A DNA stretch of 64,000 bases from Candidatus Cloacimonadota bacterium. Its GTDB lineage: Bacteria; Cloacimonadota; Cloacimonadia; Cloacimonadales; JAIOQZ01. Position numbers and translations under genes: made by a program. The stretch spans positions 1-64,000 of the forward strand of contig JAIOQZ010000058.1 in NCBI GenBank assembly GCA_021108395.1, read 5' to 3'. Positions 1-10,122 of the stretch are shown here, one piece after another (within the stretch, counting starts at the first letter, position 1; each line of letters starts with the position of its first letter). Under the pieces are notes generated by a model, which worked only from the letters and a program-made list of their open reading frames with translations, was not told the DNA's origin and made no database searches.

Positions 1-97
1 GATTCGGAATAAAGAATGCCAAGCCTGGCTGCTCTTTCTTATTTCTCAATCCTGTCGATTTCTCTAATCCTGAAAATCATGATTCAGAAAAAAGTAT

Positions 98-134
98 TTG
101 ACATAACTGCAACACCGGTGTACTATGTCACCGG
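98..134 (+). promoter_or_regulatory. sppA promoter bracketed by an inverted repeat
   Basis: TTGACA at 98-103, a 17-bp spacer and TACTAT at 121-126 make a near-consensus sigma-70 promoter about 80 bp before the sppA start. Perfect 6-bp arms CCGGTG (115-120) and CACCGG (129-134) bracket the -10 box. A repressor bound there would block the promoter; that role is inference. Confidence 0.65.
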
Positions 135-205
135 AACACCTGATGAATCGACCATATTGAACTACAGACCGAGTGGCGACCGCAAACCCGCCACATGAAG
201 GAGCT

Positions 206-2641
206 ATGATGAAACGAATGCATTTACTGCTGATTCTACTGATGCTGGCAGCCGTCCTTGGCGCACAGACCAGCTATGCCACCCTGCCCATCGCCACCAC
301 AGACGAGGTGCTGGCGCCGATGGTCAACTCCGCCGCCCTGGGCTATGGCAACGCCGAAGGATTCGGCTGGCTCACATCGTTTGATGACAACGACTTCAAA
401 CGACAGTACAGCCTGTTTTTCAATCTCGATGGGCTGGCATACGTTTACGAGCGCAACGAAACTCGCAGCTTCCATCGCCTTGCAACGGGCAGCGAAGTTA
501 TTCGCAACCTGTATGTAGGCTCTTCATGGGACTGGCGGGAGCGTGACTTCCATGTGGGCGAGTACAGCTTTTCGACGCTGTGGCGTCCGCACAACATGGT
601 CTCGCTGGGCACAGTGAGCAGTTTTCACCGCGGCGATGTGGAAGACCTGCATCGTGGCGGCATTGGCTTGCGTCCGCTCGCTATGCTGGGCAGCCTGGGA
701 CACCGCGTCACTCTCACGGGCGACATTCTGTACAGCAAGGAACTGCCGTACGTTTATGAAGAGGATGAGGATAGAGAGTTGTCATGCCCCATCTGGGGCC
801 TTCAGGTCGAGCCGATTGACGGCGTTCGCCTCGGTGGCAGCTACAACGTAAACAACGAAACCTACAGCGCCATGTTCAGTCTGGCGTTCGGCAACAGCAG
901 CTCCGGTACCACCGCCTACTTCGACGAGGACAATGAATTCTCCAGCGGCGTCACCTACAACCACATGTCCACCAGGCCCTACCGCATGCCTACCATCAAG
1001 TTTGGCAAAAAGCGCTTCTACGAACTCAAGCTCGAGGGCGAGCTCGTCGATCGCCGCTCCTTCATGAAGATTGGCCCGATACGCCTGAACCGCAGTGGGC
1101 AACTGAACCTGTTCAGCCTCATCCGCAAGCTTCACGACCTGCGCGACGACCCGGCAATCGACGGCATCCTGGTGCGCAATATGCACATACGCGGCAGTTT
1201 TGCCGACTACCAGGAACTGGCAGTTGCATTCCAGGAATTCCGCGAAGCAGGCAAAGAAGTTGTCTATTATTTCGACAACATCAGCAACTCGAACTATATC
1301 TTTGCCGCCTACACCGGCGACGCGATCTACCTCAACCCGCTGGGCGGCATAGCTCTGCGCGGTATGTCACTCAGCATTCCCTTTATCGGCGAATTGCTCG
1401 ACACTATCGGTGTGGAGATGGTCAACCTGCAAAGCCACGACACCAAGACCGCCTTCAACTTCCTCACAGAAAGCAAGATGCCAGATTCCGAGCGCGAAAG
1501 CTATGAGCTCGTTTTTGGTGACATCTACCAGTCAATGCTCGATATGCTCGAAGAGGGGCGTGGCGACAAACTCGCTCTGTCCGCCGAAGAGACCGTGAAC
1601 AACGGTCCCTACTTCACAGACAGCCGCATCGAGGAGATGGGGCTGGTTGACGGCTTCATCTACGAAGATGAGCTCGAAGACACGCTCAAGGAGCGCTACG
1701 GCAAAGTCTGCCTGAGCGATGAATATGTCTGGGAAACGCAAAGCATCGACTGGTCGCAGCCCCGCTCGCCAGAGATTGCCGTTATCTATGCCAGTGGCAG
1801 CATCCACATGGGCAAGAGCGACCCCGGCAGCTCGATAGGCGCAGAAACGATTGCCCGCGCCATCCGCAACGCCCGCGAAAACAAAAGCGTCAAGGGCATC
1901 ATCCTGCGCGTCGATTCCGGCGGCGGCTCGGCTCAGGCATCGGATATCATCACCCGCGAGATACGCCTGACCACTGGCGAAGGCGAAAAGACCAAGCCGC
2001 TGGTGATCAGCATGGGCGGCGCGGCGGCTTCAGGCGGCTATTACATCGCTGTCTATGCCGATCACATCATCGCCATGCCAGGCACCATCACCGGCTCCAT
2101 CGGCGTCACGGGCCTCCTGCCCAATCTCGCCGGACTGCTGCGCAAGGTGAAAATCAACTTCGAGACTGTCCGGTTCGGCGATCACGCCGACATCGGCACC
2201 ATCACGCGTTCTCCTACCGAGGACGAGGTGGCATTGTTCATGGATTCGATTGAGGACAGCTATGAGATATTCATCACTCACGTGGCCGATGGACGTGGCA
2301 TGACAGTCGAACAGATCGACCCAATCGCTCAGGGACGTATCTGGACTGGACGCCAGGCGTTCGATCGCGGCCTGGTGGACGAGCTGGGCAGTATGGAAGA
2401 TGCCCGCGCCTGGATGATGGAGCAGCTCGATGTCGAACACATCACGCTGGTCGAGTTCACCGGCGCCGAAGACAAGTTCTCCATCGCGGTTGACGCCGAG
2501 TTGCCTTCCGGCCCGTTCGGCCTTGCGTTCATGGCAGCCGACGCGCAAGAGTTCCTCTCGACAGTGAAGGAGCTGCTGTTGTATGAGAACGAGCGGGTGC
2601 TCTACCGCTGGTCACTCAGCAGCGCACCAGTGTTCGAATAG
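206..2641 (+). CDS. sppA: Signal peptide peptidase SppA (S49 family) with a beta-rich N-terminal extension
   Basis: Serine-lysine dyad protease that degrades leftover signal peptides at the inner membrane. The start is the ATGATG at 206, because AAGGAG lies just upstream and a signal peptide (MMKRMHLLLILLMLAA) follows at once. The 811-residue product has a region at about 25-260 with alternating aromatic and polar stretches and no S49 similarity that I recognise. Two S49 domains follow from about 265. Ser609 in GGAAASGGYY is the likely nucleophile, and Lys414 in SHDTKTAF aligns with the general-base lysine of the long E. coli enzyme. The latter has about 618 residues, so this protein carries roughly 190-250 extra. 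The extension resembles a small beta-barrel or beta-sandwich, but its function is unknown. The gene stands alone, with its own promoter and terminator. The SppA assignment is firm. Confidence 0.92.
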   Translation: MMKRMHLLLILLMLAAVLGAQTSYATLPIATTDEVLAPMVNSAALGYGNAEGFGWLTSFDDNDFKRQYSLFFNLDGLAYVYERNETRSFHRLATGSEVIRNLYVGSSWDWRERDFHVGEYSFSTLWRPHNMVSLGTVSSFHRGDVEDLHRGGIGLRPLAMLGSLGHRVTLTGDILYSKELPYVYEEDEDRELSCPIWGLQVEPIDGVRLGGSYNVNNETYSAMFSLAFGNSSSGTTAYFDEDNEFSSGVTYNHMSTRPYRMPTIKFGKKRFYELKLEGELVDRRSFMKIGPIRLNRSGQLNLFSLIRKLHDLRDDPAIDGILVRNMHIRGSFADYQELAVAFQEFREAGKEVVYYFDNISNSNYIFAAYTGDAIYLNPLGGIALRGMSLSIPFIGELLDTIGVEMVNLQSHDTKTAFNFLTESKMPDSERESYELVFGDIYQSMLDMLEEGRGDKLALSAEETVNNGPYFTDSRIEEMGLVDGFIYEDELEDTLKERYGKVCLSDEYVWETQSIDWSQPRSPEIAVIYASGSIHMGKSDPGSSIGAETIARAIRNARENKSVKGIILRVDSGGGSAQASDIITREIRLTTGEGEKTKPLVISMGGAAASGGYYIAVYADHIIAMPGTITGSIGVTGLLPNLAGLLRKVKINFETVRFGDHADIGTITRSPTEDEVALFMDSIEDSYEIFITHVADGRGMTVEQIDPIAQGRIWTGRQAFDRGLVDELGSMEDARAWMMEQLDVEHITLVEFTGAEDKFSIAVDAELPSGPFGLAFMAADAQEFLSTVKELLLYENERVLYRWSLSSAPVFE

Positions 2642-2664
2642 GCGCAACGCGACATATATGACAA

Positions 2665-2695
2665 CAGGCGGGGCCGAAAGGCTCCGCCTGTTTTT
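2665..2695 (+). terminator. Intrinsic terminator of sppA
   Basis: Arms CAGGCGGGGCC and GGCTCCGCCTG (11 bp with one G-T wobble) close a GAAA loop and are followed by TTTTT. It lies 24 bp after the sppA stop codon. Confidence 0.88.
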
Positions 2696-2726
2696 GCACA
2701 GGGACAGCACCCCTGCTCTTAACCTG

Positions 2727-3359
2727 TCAAATCGAATACGGGCCTGGAATCAATCGCCAGCCCCAAACGTATTCCAGTACACTCCAGGCAGTCAGCAGCC
2801 CGAAATACGACCAGAACATGATAGAGTGAATCTGTTCGCTTTTCCTTGCTTTATAGACAGCAAGCGCTGTCAACAGCAAGAAAACGCCGCACATGATGTA
2901 AGTCGTGAAATGAGTTCTTGAAAGCGCTTCATACTGAAAAATCATAACATAGTGCATCGACCAGATCATGAGGAAACTTGATAGCGAAAACTGAACCGGA
3001 ACAGATAGGCGCCTTCTCACATTCAGGAAAACAAAGATCACGAAGATGAGAACAGGAAGGTAGTTCCAATGGGCGATTTCCAGGGTCGCACCTTTGATAT
3101 ACATGTCCGCGTTTTCCAGAAATTCGCCAAAAAATCCCCAGAGGGCAACTCCGCTCATAATTGCGAAAAGATTGCTTCTGAAGTGGTTCTCTGCGTCTTT
3201 TTGCGATAAAATGAACAGAACTATTCCGACAAAAAGCAATATCAATCCGGCAATAAGATATGGGATATTGCCTGACCGATTCGTGAACACCAGCAACATA
3301 TAGGTAAATCCGAAAAACAGTAACGCCGAAACAACCGTTTTCAATCCGATGTTCTTCAT
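2727..3359 (-). CDS. Multi-pass membrane protein of unknown function
   Basis: I do not recognise the family. The start at 3359 is chosen because GGGAGGAG lies five bases upstream; an upstream in-frame ATG has no such site. The 210-residue product shows about six or seven hydrophobic segments, the first at about residues 8-25 and the last near WSYFGLLTAWSVLEYVWGW. An acidic-aromatic stretch (WGFFGEFLENADMYIKG) lies between predicted helices. It stands alone on the minus strand behind a recognisable promoter and a DtxR-box-like palindrome, so metal-dependent control is possible but not shown. Confidence 0.75.
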   Translation of the reverse strand: MKNIGLKTVVSALLFFGFTYMLLVFTNRSGNIPYLIAGLILLFVGIVLFILSQKDAENHFRSNLFAIMSGVALWGFFGEFLENADMYIKGATLEIAHWNYLPVLIFVIFVFLNVRRRLSVPVQFSLSSFLMIWSMHYVMIFQYEALSRTHFTTYIMCGVFLLLTALAVYKARKSEQIHSIMFWSYFGLLTAWSVLEYVWGWRLIPGPYSI

Positions 3360-3414
3360 TATCTCCTCCCTGTTTCGCATGTTCATCGACATGAAGAAAG
3401 CAACGCTACCGTCG

Positions 3415-3469
3415 ATAATACATTGAATCGCTCTGATTGTGTCAACACCTATTTGTTAGGCAAGCCTAA
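3415..3469 (-). promoter_or_regulatory. Promoter with a DtxR-box-like palindrome
   Basis: On the minus strand TTGACA occupies 3445-3440. TGTATT follows after a 17-bp spacer, or TATTAT (3420-3415) after 19 bp. Ten bases upstream, 3456-3469 reads TTAGGC-AA-GCCTAA, a perfect palindrome like the operators of iron- or manganese-dependent DtxR/IdeR/MntR regulators. The promoter is moderately supported; the regulator identity is inference. Confidence 0.5.
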
Positions 3470-3495
3470 TTTTCTTCAATGGCCTTTCTGGGAAA

Positions 3496-4143
3496 TCAAA
3501 CATAGAATTGGTGCAGCATTCGTGCAACACCTGGAAGTTCCATTGTACCTGTCGGAATATTTAGCATTTTTGTTAAGTCAATTGGACTAGCATAGATAAT
3601 ATTGAATGAAGTTACGAATTTGTTCCTTTTCATCCGCTTGCTTGCTGATTTTTGATCAGCAATTGCATTCGCTTTTTCCATTCCTTCGGTACCCAATAAG
3701 TGACCACTGCTAGCATTTACGCTACGTGATACAGGGCACAACCTTAAGTACGGATGAGAATAATTATTCAAACGAACAGCTTTTCGATTCTGAGTATGGT
3801 CCAGAACATACCCATCTTGAAGAGCCGGCATTCCAAAGCGAAAATAGGCCTTGCGATAGCTACTGTAGTCCACATGAACCCAAACTTGTAATGCAGGATA
3901 CAGCCGTTTGACGAAATCATTTCTGTCGGCATGTTGCCATAACTTGGCCAGAGGAGACACAGGTTCTCCTGCCATATACGGACTGATTAGCAGTGCCTTA
4001 GTCTGCGAATCTCTGCCTTTGATGATGTTTTGAATTTCCCCGACATATTTCTCAATTGATTCAATATCAGAGGCTGCAATAGGAACCCTGAGACATGAAG
4101 GCATTCCATGTGTTGGTGAATTAGGATCAACAGGATAATGCAT
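3496..4143 (-). CDS. Hypothetical protein, possible HNH-like nuclease fold
   Basis: The 215-residue product has no signal peptide or membrane segment. The middle holds a stretch with histidine and asparagine positions (VLDHTQNRKAVRL, then LRLCPVSRSVNASSGHL) that loosely recalls beta-beta-alpha-metal HNH endonucleases. I cannot place it in a family and the similarity is weak. The gene is more AT-rich than its neighbours, has only a weak ribosome site (GGGGTG) and sits next to a repeat cluster. These signs suggest accessory or transferred DNA. Confidence 0.6.
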   Translation of the reverse strand: MHYPVDPNSPTHGMPSCLRVPIAASDIESIEKYVGEIQNIIKGRDSQTKALLISPYMAGEPVSPLAKLWQHADRNDFVKRLYPALQVWVHVDYSSYRKAYFRFGMPALQDGYVLDHTQNRKAVRLNNYSHPYLRLCPVSRSVNASSGHLLGTEGMEKANAIADQKSASKRMKRNKFVTSFNIIYASPIDLTKMLNIPTGTMELPGVARMLHQFYV

Positions 4144-4227
4144 GTTTCACCCCATGCTCGCCATGAACTTCTTTCAAATTGCAGTTAAATATTTCTGGTT
4201 TATAGCGAAGCGAAATGAGCCTTCACG

Positions 4228-4379
4228 AGGGGCAACGCCCCTGTCTTGCAGTCGCGTTCCAGTCACCTCACCCTGTCGCTATGGGGTGTTCAAGCGCCTG
4301 AAAGGCGTTACACTCCACTTTCGGGTATCCGCTACGCTACATTCCCTTTCGTTCGATGAGTAGCGCCAAAAGGCGCTAC
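4228..4379. repeat. Cluster of short hairpins (repeat locus 1)
   Basis: Several small self-complementary units lie in a row: AGGGGC-AAC-GCCCCT (4228-4242), CACCC/GGGTG, CGCCT-GAA-AGGCG, the 45-bp F repeat (4314-4358) and GTAGCGCC-AAAA-GGCGCTAC (4360-4379). The last covers the stop codon of the minus-strand gene at 4376. The first unit is the D module of the family seen at 22.1, 34 and 40 kb. Confidence 0.6.
4314..4358 (-). repeat. F repeat, copy 1 (45 bp)
   Basis: Read on the minus strand, 42 of 45 bases match 39782-39826. The unit begins CATCGAACGAAAGGG and ends ATACCCGAAAGTGGA, with GTAGCG in the middle. GGGTAT-type arms could pair across the centre. Both copies lie at the 3' end of a gene for a protein with the secretion-type C-terminal domain. 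Confidence 0.75.
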
Positions 4380-7300
4380 TTCAGCAGCAGCGCCTTGTGC
4401 GTATGGCTGCCCTCGGCGGTGACCAGCCGCAGCAGGTAGAGGCCGGTGGACACGGGGTTGCCATTGTCATCGCAACCGTTCCACACCACGCTGTGTTCAC
4501 CCGCGAAAAGACTGCCCTGCACCAAAGTGCGCACGCGCCTGCCACGGATGTTATACACACACAGTGTGCTGTGAGATGGCTCTGCCAGGCTGAACACAAT
4601 GGTTGTTTCTGGATTGAACGGATTGGGGTAGTTGCCCGCCAGGCCAGTAACCAGTGGCGGCGTGTCGTCGCCGGCGGCCCCGACAGGCAGGATGTCGCCA
4701 TCGTCGCGTGGCTCGATTTTGAAGACGCTGTAGGCGTAATCGACAGGGCCTCGAATGTCGAGGTTGTCGCCCATAACCGGGTCGTAGGTGTATGTGCCAT
4801 AGTCGTCGATAACGCAGGGACCGCTGCCGTCGTCCACTTCCCATTCGCCATAGCCCAGGCTGTCGTCCGTCACTGTGGCGAAGTTCACGCGAACCAGCAC
4901 GCCCTCGAGCGCTTCGGAGGCGGCAACCTCGCCCGTGGTGACGTTGATGATGCCGGGCAGGTCGGTGACGCCGGAGATGTTCAGGTCGGCCATCTCGGAG
5001 AGGGTGGTGCGGCTGTAGAACTCGACAACTGTGGCGGTGAGAGTGATTTCGTCGCCCACGGCCACGCCGCTGCCATCAACTGCGATGCCGTTCCACTCGC
5101 CAAAGCCGTCTTGCAGAAAGAACAGATCGGCAAACACGGCGGTGACGACGCCCTGAGTGAGGACGCGCTCGCCATTGTGGGGCGAGGGGCCGGTTTCGCT
5201 GAACTGAATCTCGTAGATCGTGTATGGCGTGGCGTCGGGCGCTTCGGTGTTGATGATGCCCGGCGTGCCGTTCGGCGAGTAGCTCGACTGCCAGCTTTCG
5301 GCGAATGCGTTGTCTAACGCCGGATCGATGAGTTCGAGGCTGGGGCCGGTACCGTCGGGGGCGGTGGGCCAGGGCTGTGCGTCAGCATATTCGACGAAAT
5401 CGACGATGTCGCTGTTGCCGTCAACGAGCTGCACCATCTCGCCGGAGTTGTTGAGCCCGCCCGTGAAGGGCCCGACGACGTTGGCGATGCCGTAGAAGTC
5501 GGTGACGCTCGTCGGGTCGATGGCCACGACGAGATATGCACCCGCGGCAATGACCGTGCCGCCTGCGAAGGTATAGTCGATGCCGTTCGAGAAGCTCCAG
5601 CCGGAGATGTCGGCGTCGGTGTCCTCGTTGTTATACAGTTCGAGCCACTCGAAGAAGGCGTCGTCACCCTGCTCTGTCGAGGGATTGTACATGATTTCGT
5701 TGATAACGATGTCGGCCAGCCCCAGGCTTCCAGAGCCTTGCAGCGGGATGCTGATGATGTCGATGTTGCCCTCGATGCCCAGTGTGCCGGTGTAGGTCGT
5801 CACTTCTGTAGGCGTGAAGTAGATATACACGTCAACTGCGCTCGTGGGCGTGAGTTCGATGGGGAACGACAGCGCCGCGCCGGACTCGTCTGCATAGGCC
5901 TCGAAGATTGTGTTGTCGATGGTGACGGCACTGATGGTGACGGTCTCGGTGCCGGAGCTGGCGAGATGCAGCGGCAGGATGGCGGTTTCGTTCAGCATAA
6001 TGCCGCCGAACTGCAACGATGCGGGGGTAACCGTGAGCACAGGACCTTCTGCGCCGAAGTCGGCGGCATTGCGCGCCGTGATGTAGCTGCCGTCACTGCG
6101 GCTGTTGGGAATGACTGTGAGGTTTATTGCGCCACCTGGAATCTGGGTGCCAATGTAATCGACATCGTAGAATGTGGTGCGGAAATCGTAGTCGGTGCGG
6201 CTGCCGTCGTGCACGGGGTACACCGTGCCGTTCTCGAAAGCGCCTGTGGCGTCGAAGGTGACGCCGACAATGGTGACGAGTTCGCTCTCATAGGCTTCAA
6301 AATCGGCGGCGATGTCGGCCAGGGTGACCACCTCCGGCGTGATGGCGTTGCCAGTGCTCGATGCTGCGCCGGGGTCTTCCACCGGCATGAACTCGAGCAT
6401 ACCACCATATTCGGTGAGTGTGCCATGGATGCCGGTGATGCCGTCGCCGATGGCGAAGGCGGTGCTGATGACGCCGGAATTGTCGTCGATCATGATGCCG
6501 GCGGTGTCGTCCTGGATGTATTTCTGGTGACGGAAGTTTTGCTGGAAGGTGAGGATAGCTTCGCCGGTGAGGTGATAGATGTCGGTGCCGGGGGCCTGCT
6601 GGCGCAGTTCGCCAATGGTGGCCACATCGATTGTGTTGCCGCCGCCGGAGTTCTCTGCGCCTGGGCTGCCGCCCATGTCGGCGCTGGCCTGCCAGTTTTC
6701 TGGCGCGTTGTTGTCCAGCAGCGGGTCGATGAGTTCGAGGCTGGGGCCGTTGCCGTCGGGCTGCACAGGCCAGGGTGGCGAGTCGGTGAAGACTACCTGG
6801 TCCCACAGATTGCCCAGGTCGTCGAACAGGTTGAGTTCATCATCCGAGTTGTTCAGGTTCCAGTCGCAAATCTCTGTGCCGTCGAAGTCGGGGGTGAAGG
6901 GGAACGGCTCGGCCTGGCTGTCGTGATAGACAGCGACGGTGTAGTAGCCGAATGCCGGGATGACAGCGCCGGCGGGGAAGGCCAGCGGGGTGTGATTTGT
7001 GTCGTCGTCCAGCAGAGTGAAGCCATCGAGCGCGAACGGGGCAGCGTCCATGTTATACAGCTCAATCCACTCGTTGTCGTAGCCGGCGCTGTTATACATT
7101 ATCTCGTTGATGACCGCGCCGCTCTCCTCGGTGTCGATGGTGTATGTGAGCGAAAGGTCGACTGTGGTGAAGTTGCCCTCGAACACTATCTCGCCGTTGA
7201 AGATGTAGTCGCGGACGAGTTCGTTGGGCACGCAGGTGACCTCTACCGGCATTACCTGGCCAGGAGTCAGGGTTAGTGGCAGTGGCAGATCCCGCCACAC

Positions 7301-7999
7301 AGCATTGATGTCGAACTCACCGGAGACCGGCATGGTGACGGTGTCAATTACCAGGTCGGCGGTGCCGGCGTTTTGCAGCTCGGCGTCGAGCGCGTAGGTC
7401 TGCTGCGGCTCGACGACGCCGAAGTCCAGCTCGTCGGGCGTGATAATGAGCACCGGCTGGTTCATCGAGCTGTTGGGATCGCCCGGGCTGCCGCCGTCAA
7501 CGGCGCTGGCCTGCCAGCTCGCTGCCAGACTGTTGTCTAACGATGGATTTATCAGTTCGAGGCTGGGGCCGCCACCATCGGGCGTGGTGGGCCAGGGAGC
7601 GCCATCATCATAGACAACTGTGTCGTGCGGGCTGCCGTCCGGCATGAATAGGTTTACGGCGTCTGTGCTGTTGCCCAGATTCCAGTCGCACACATCGATG
7701 CCGTTATAGTCGGGCGTGAAGGGGAAAGGGTCGGCATCGGCATGGTGGTCTATGGCGATGGTGAAGTAGCCGCTTGCGGCAATGGAATGTCCGGCGGGAA
7801 TGACCAGCGGGGTGTTGCCTGGCGTGTTGTCCAACAACGACCAGCCATCGAGGTCAACGGCTGAGGCGCCGGTGTTGTATAGCTCGACCCATTCGTTATC
7901 GTAACCGGGGGTGTTGTACATGATTTCGTTAATCACGATATCGGCGGGCAAAACGACAGCCAAGACGGCCAGTATCGTCAGAGCGAGAAATTTGCGCAT
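4376..7999 (-). CDS. Large secreted protein with three lamin-tail domains and a T9SS-like C-terminal domain
   Basis: The 1207-residue product opens with a signal peptide (MRKFLALTILAVLAVVLPA) and runs straight into the first lamin-tail domain (IVINEIMYNTPGYDNEW). Near-identical copies start at about residues 293 and 760, each closing with a P-D-G-x-G-P-S-L-E-L motif. Ig/HYDIN-like segments follow the first domain and precede the third. Two OB-like segments lie at about 450-640 and 915-1090. The last 85 residues are a FlgD-Ig-type sorting domain (NYPNPFNPETT, then NIRGRRVRTL, ending KALLLK). Such lamin-tail/OB assemblies are typical of secreted nucleases or surface proteins, but no catalytic domain is visible. 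AAGGAG supports the start. Expected to be exported and surface-attached. Confidence 0.85.
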   Translation of the reverse strand: MRKFLALTILAVLAVVLPADIVINEIMYNTPGYDNEWVELYNTGASAVDLDGWSLLDNTPGNTPLVIPAGHSIAASGYFTIAIDHHADADPFPFTPDYNGIDVCDWNLGNSTDAVNLFMPDGSPHDTVVYDDGAPWPTTPDGGGPSLELINPSLDNSLAASWQASAVDGGSPGDPNSSMNQPVLIITPDELDFGVVEPQQTYALDAELQNAGTADLVIDTVTMPVSGEFDINAVWRDLPLPLTLTPGQVMPVEVTCVPNELVRDYIFNGEIVFEGNFTTVDLSLTYTIDTEESGAVINEIMYNSAGYDNEWIELYNMDAAPFALDGFTLLDDDTNHTPLAFPAGAVIPAFGYYTVAVYHDSQAEPFPFTPDFDGTEICDWNLNNSDDELNLFDDLGNLWDQVVFTDSPPWPVQPDGNGPSLELIDPLLDNNAPENWQASADMGGSPGAENSGGGNTIDVATIGELRQQAPGTDIYHLTGEAILTFQQNFRHQKYIQDDTAGIMIDDNSGVISTAFAIGDGITGIHGTLTEYGGMLEFMPVEDPGAASSTGNAITPEVVTLADIAADFEAYESELVTIVGVTFDATGAFENGTVYPVHDGSRTDYDFRTTFYDVDYIGTQIPGGAINLTVIPNSRSDGSYITARNAADFGAEGPVLTVTPASLQFGGIMLNETAILPLHLASSGTETVTISAVTIDNTIFEAYADESGAALSFPIELTPTSAVDVYIYFTPTEVTTYTGTLGIEGNIDIISIPLQGSGSLGLADIVINEIMYNPSTEQGDDAFFEWLELYNNEDTDADISGWSFSNGIDYTFAGGTVIAAGAYLVVAIDPTSVTDFYGIANVVGPFTGGLNNSGEMVQLVDGNSDIVDFVEYADAQPWPTAPDGTGPSLELIDPALDNAFAESWQSSYSPNGTPGIINTEAPDATPYTIYEIQFSETGPSPHNGERVLTQGVVTAVFADLFFLQDGFGEWNGIAVDGSGVAVGDEITLTATVVEFYSRTTLSEMADLNISGVTDLPGIINVTTGEVAASEALEGVLVRVNFATVTDDSLGYGEWEVDDGSGPCVIDDYGTYTYDPVMGDNLDIRGPVDYAYSVFKIEPRDDGDILPVGAAGDDTPPLVTGLAGNYPNPFNPETTIVFSLAEPSHSTLCVYNIRGRRVRTLVQGSLFAGEHSVVWNGCDDNGNPVSTGLYLLRLVTAEGSHTHKALLLK

Positions 8000-8114
8000 A
8001 TGCGTCTCCTTGCTTCTATGTTTTACAATATTTCAACATTTACCAATGAACATCATATAATCAAACTGGAGCGAATTTGTAAACAAAAAAAGGTTTATCG
8101 CATCTTCATTGTTT

Positions 8115-8251
8115 TAACACCCCCCTGTTAAGGGGGGAAGACCCGTAGTCGGGTCAGGGGGGTATAAAAACAGAGGGCTTCAAGACTATGAGAAAACGAT
8201 ACCCCCCTGTTTCGCTACGCTCAACGTCCCCCCTTGACAGGGGGGTGTTAA
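8115..8251 (+). repeat. C/G-rich inverted-repeat element, copy 1
   Basis: The outer ends are inverted copies: TAACACCCCCCTGT at 8115 and ACAGGGGGGTGTTA near 8251. Inner CAGGGGGGTAT and ATACCCCCCTG arms flank a 35-bp spacer. One half contains the hairpin GACCCGTAGTCGGGTC; the other contains TTCGCTACGCTCAACG. The same layout in reverse orientation is at 34682-34813. No coding capacity, so it is MITE-like. With the glyA terminator it fills most of the 361-bp gap between genes. Confidence 0.75.
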
Positions 8252-8311
8252 ACAGGCTGTCTGTTGGGAGCTCATGCCCGCAAAAGCGTTATCACATTAT
8301 CCCCGATGAAC

Positions 8312-8343
8312 AAAAAAAGAGAGGAACCCCATGGCTCCTCTCT
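8312..8343 (-). terminator. Intrinsic terminator after glyA
   Basis: On the minus strand AGAGAGGAGCC pairs with GGTTCCTCTCT around a short loop and is followed by seven Ts. It lies 18 bases beyond the glyA stop. Confidence 0.85.
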
Positions 8344-8360
8344 ATATCTGAAATCGGTGA

Positions 8361-9664
<1,304 letters not shown>

Positions 9665-9668
<4 letters not shown>

Positions 9669-10114
9669 TGTGCCCCTCGCATGTTTTCTTGTTTCATAAT
9701 CTTGTCAACACGAGGCTGGTGACGGCCAGCGCTGAAATCTGTAGAAAGCCAGTCGGTGATGATTTGCCGAGCGTAATGCGGCGCTATGTAGCGTCCGGCC
9801 AGCGTCAGCACATTGGCGTTGTTGTGCCGGCGGGAAAGCACGGCGACTTCGCGCGTGTGACACAGCGCGGCACGCACTCCAGGCACCTTGTTGCCCACGA
9901 TGCTCATGCCGATGCCTGCGCCGCAGATGAGGATTCCTCGCTCGCAGTCACCCGAGGCGACCGCCCTGGCCGCAGGAAAGCCGGTGTCGGGGTAATCGAC
10001 GGGGTCCTGGTCGTGAGCGCCGAAATCGATAATCTCATGTTCCTGCTGTAGCCAGGGGAGCAGGCTTTCTTTGAGGCTGAATCCGGCGTGGTCGCTGGCG
10101 ATGGCGATTCGCAT
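9665..10114 (-). CDS. rpiB: Ribose-5-phosphate isomerase B
   Basis: Interconverts ribose 5-phosphate and ribulose 5-phosphate in the pentose phosphate pathway. The 149 residues carry family hallmarks: SDHAGFSLK at 7-15, [10 protein letters not shown] with Cys64 as likely catalytic base, [11 protein letters not shown] and [11 protein letters not shown]. The length is usual. The stop overlaps the glyA start (ATGA), so the two are translationally coupled, and ptb lies eight bases upstream. An allose-phosphate preference cannot be excluded from sequence. Confidence 0.93.
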
Positions 10115-10122
10115 ATAGTCTC

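Noticed and set aside
5738-7276. Long plus-strand ORF of 512 codons opposite the lamin-tail gene
   Set aside because: It lies antisense to a gene with signal peptide, three repeated domains and sorting domain; its translation is low-complexity and matches nothing recognisable.
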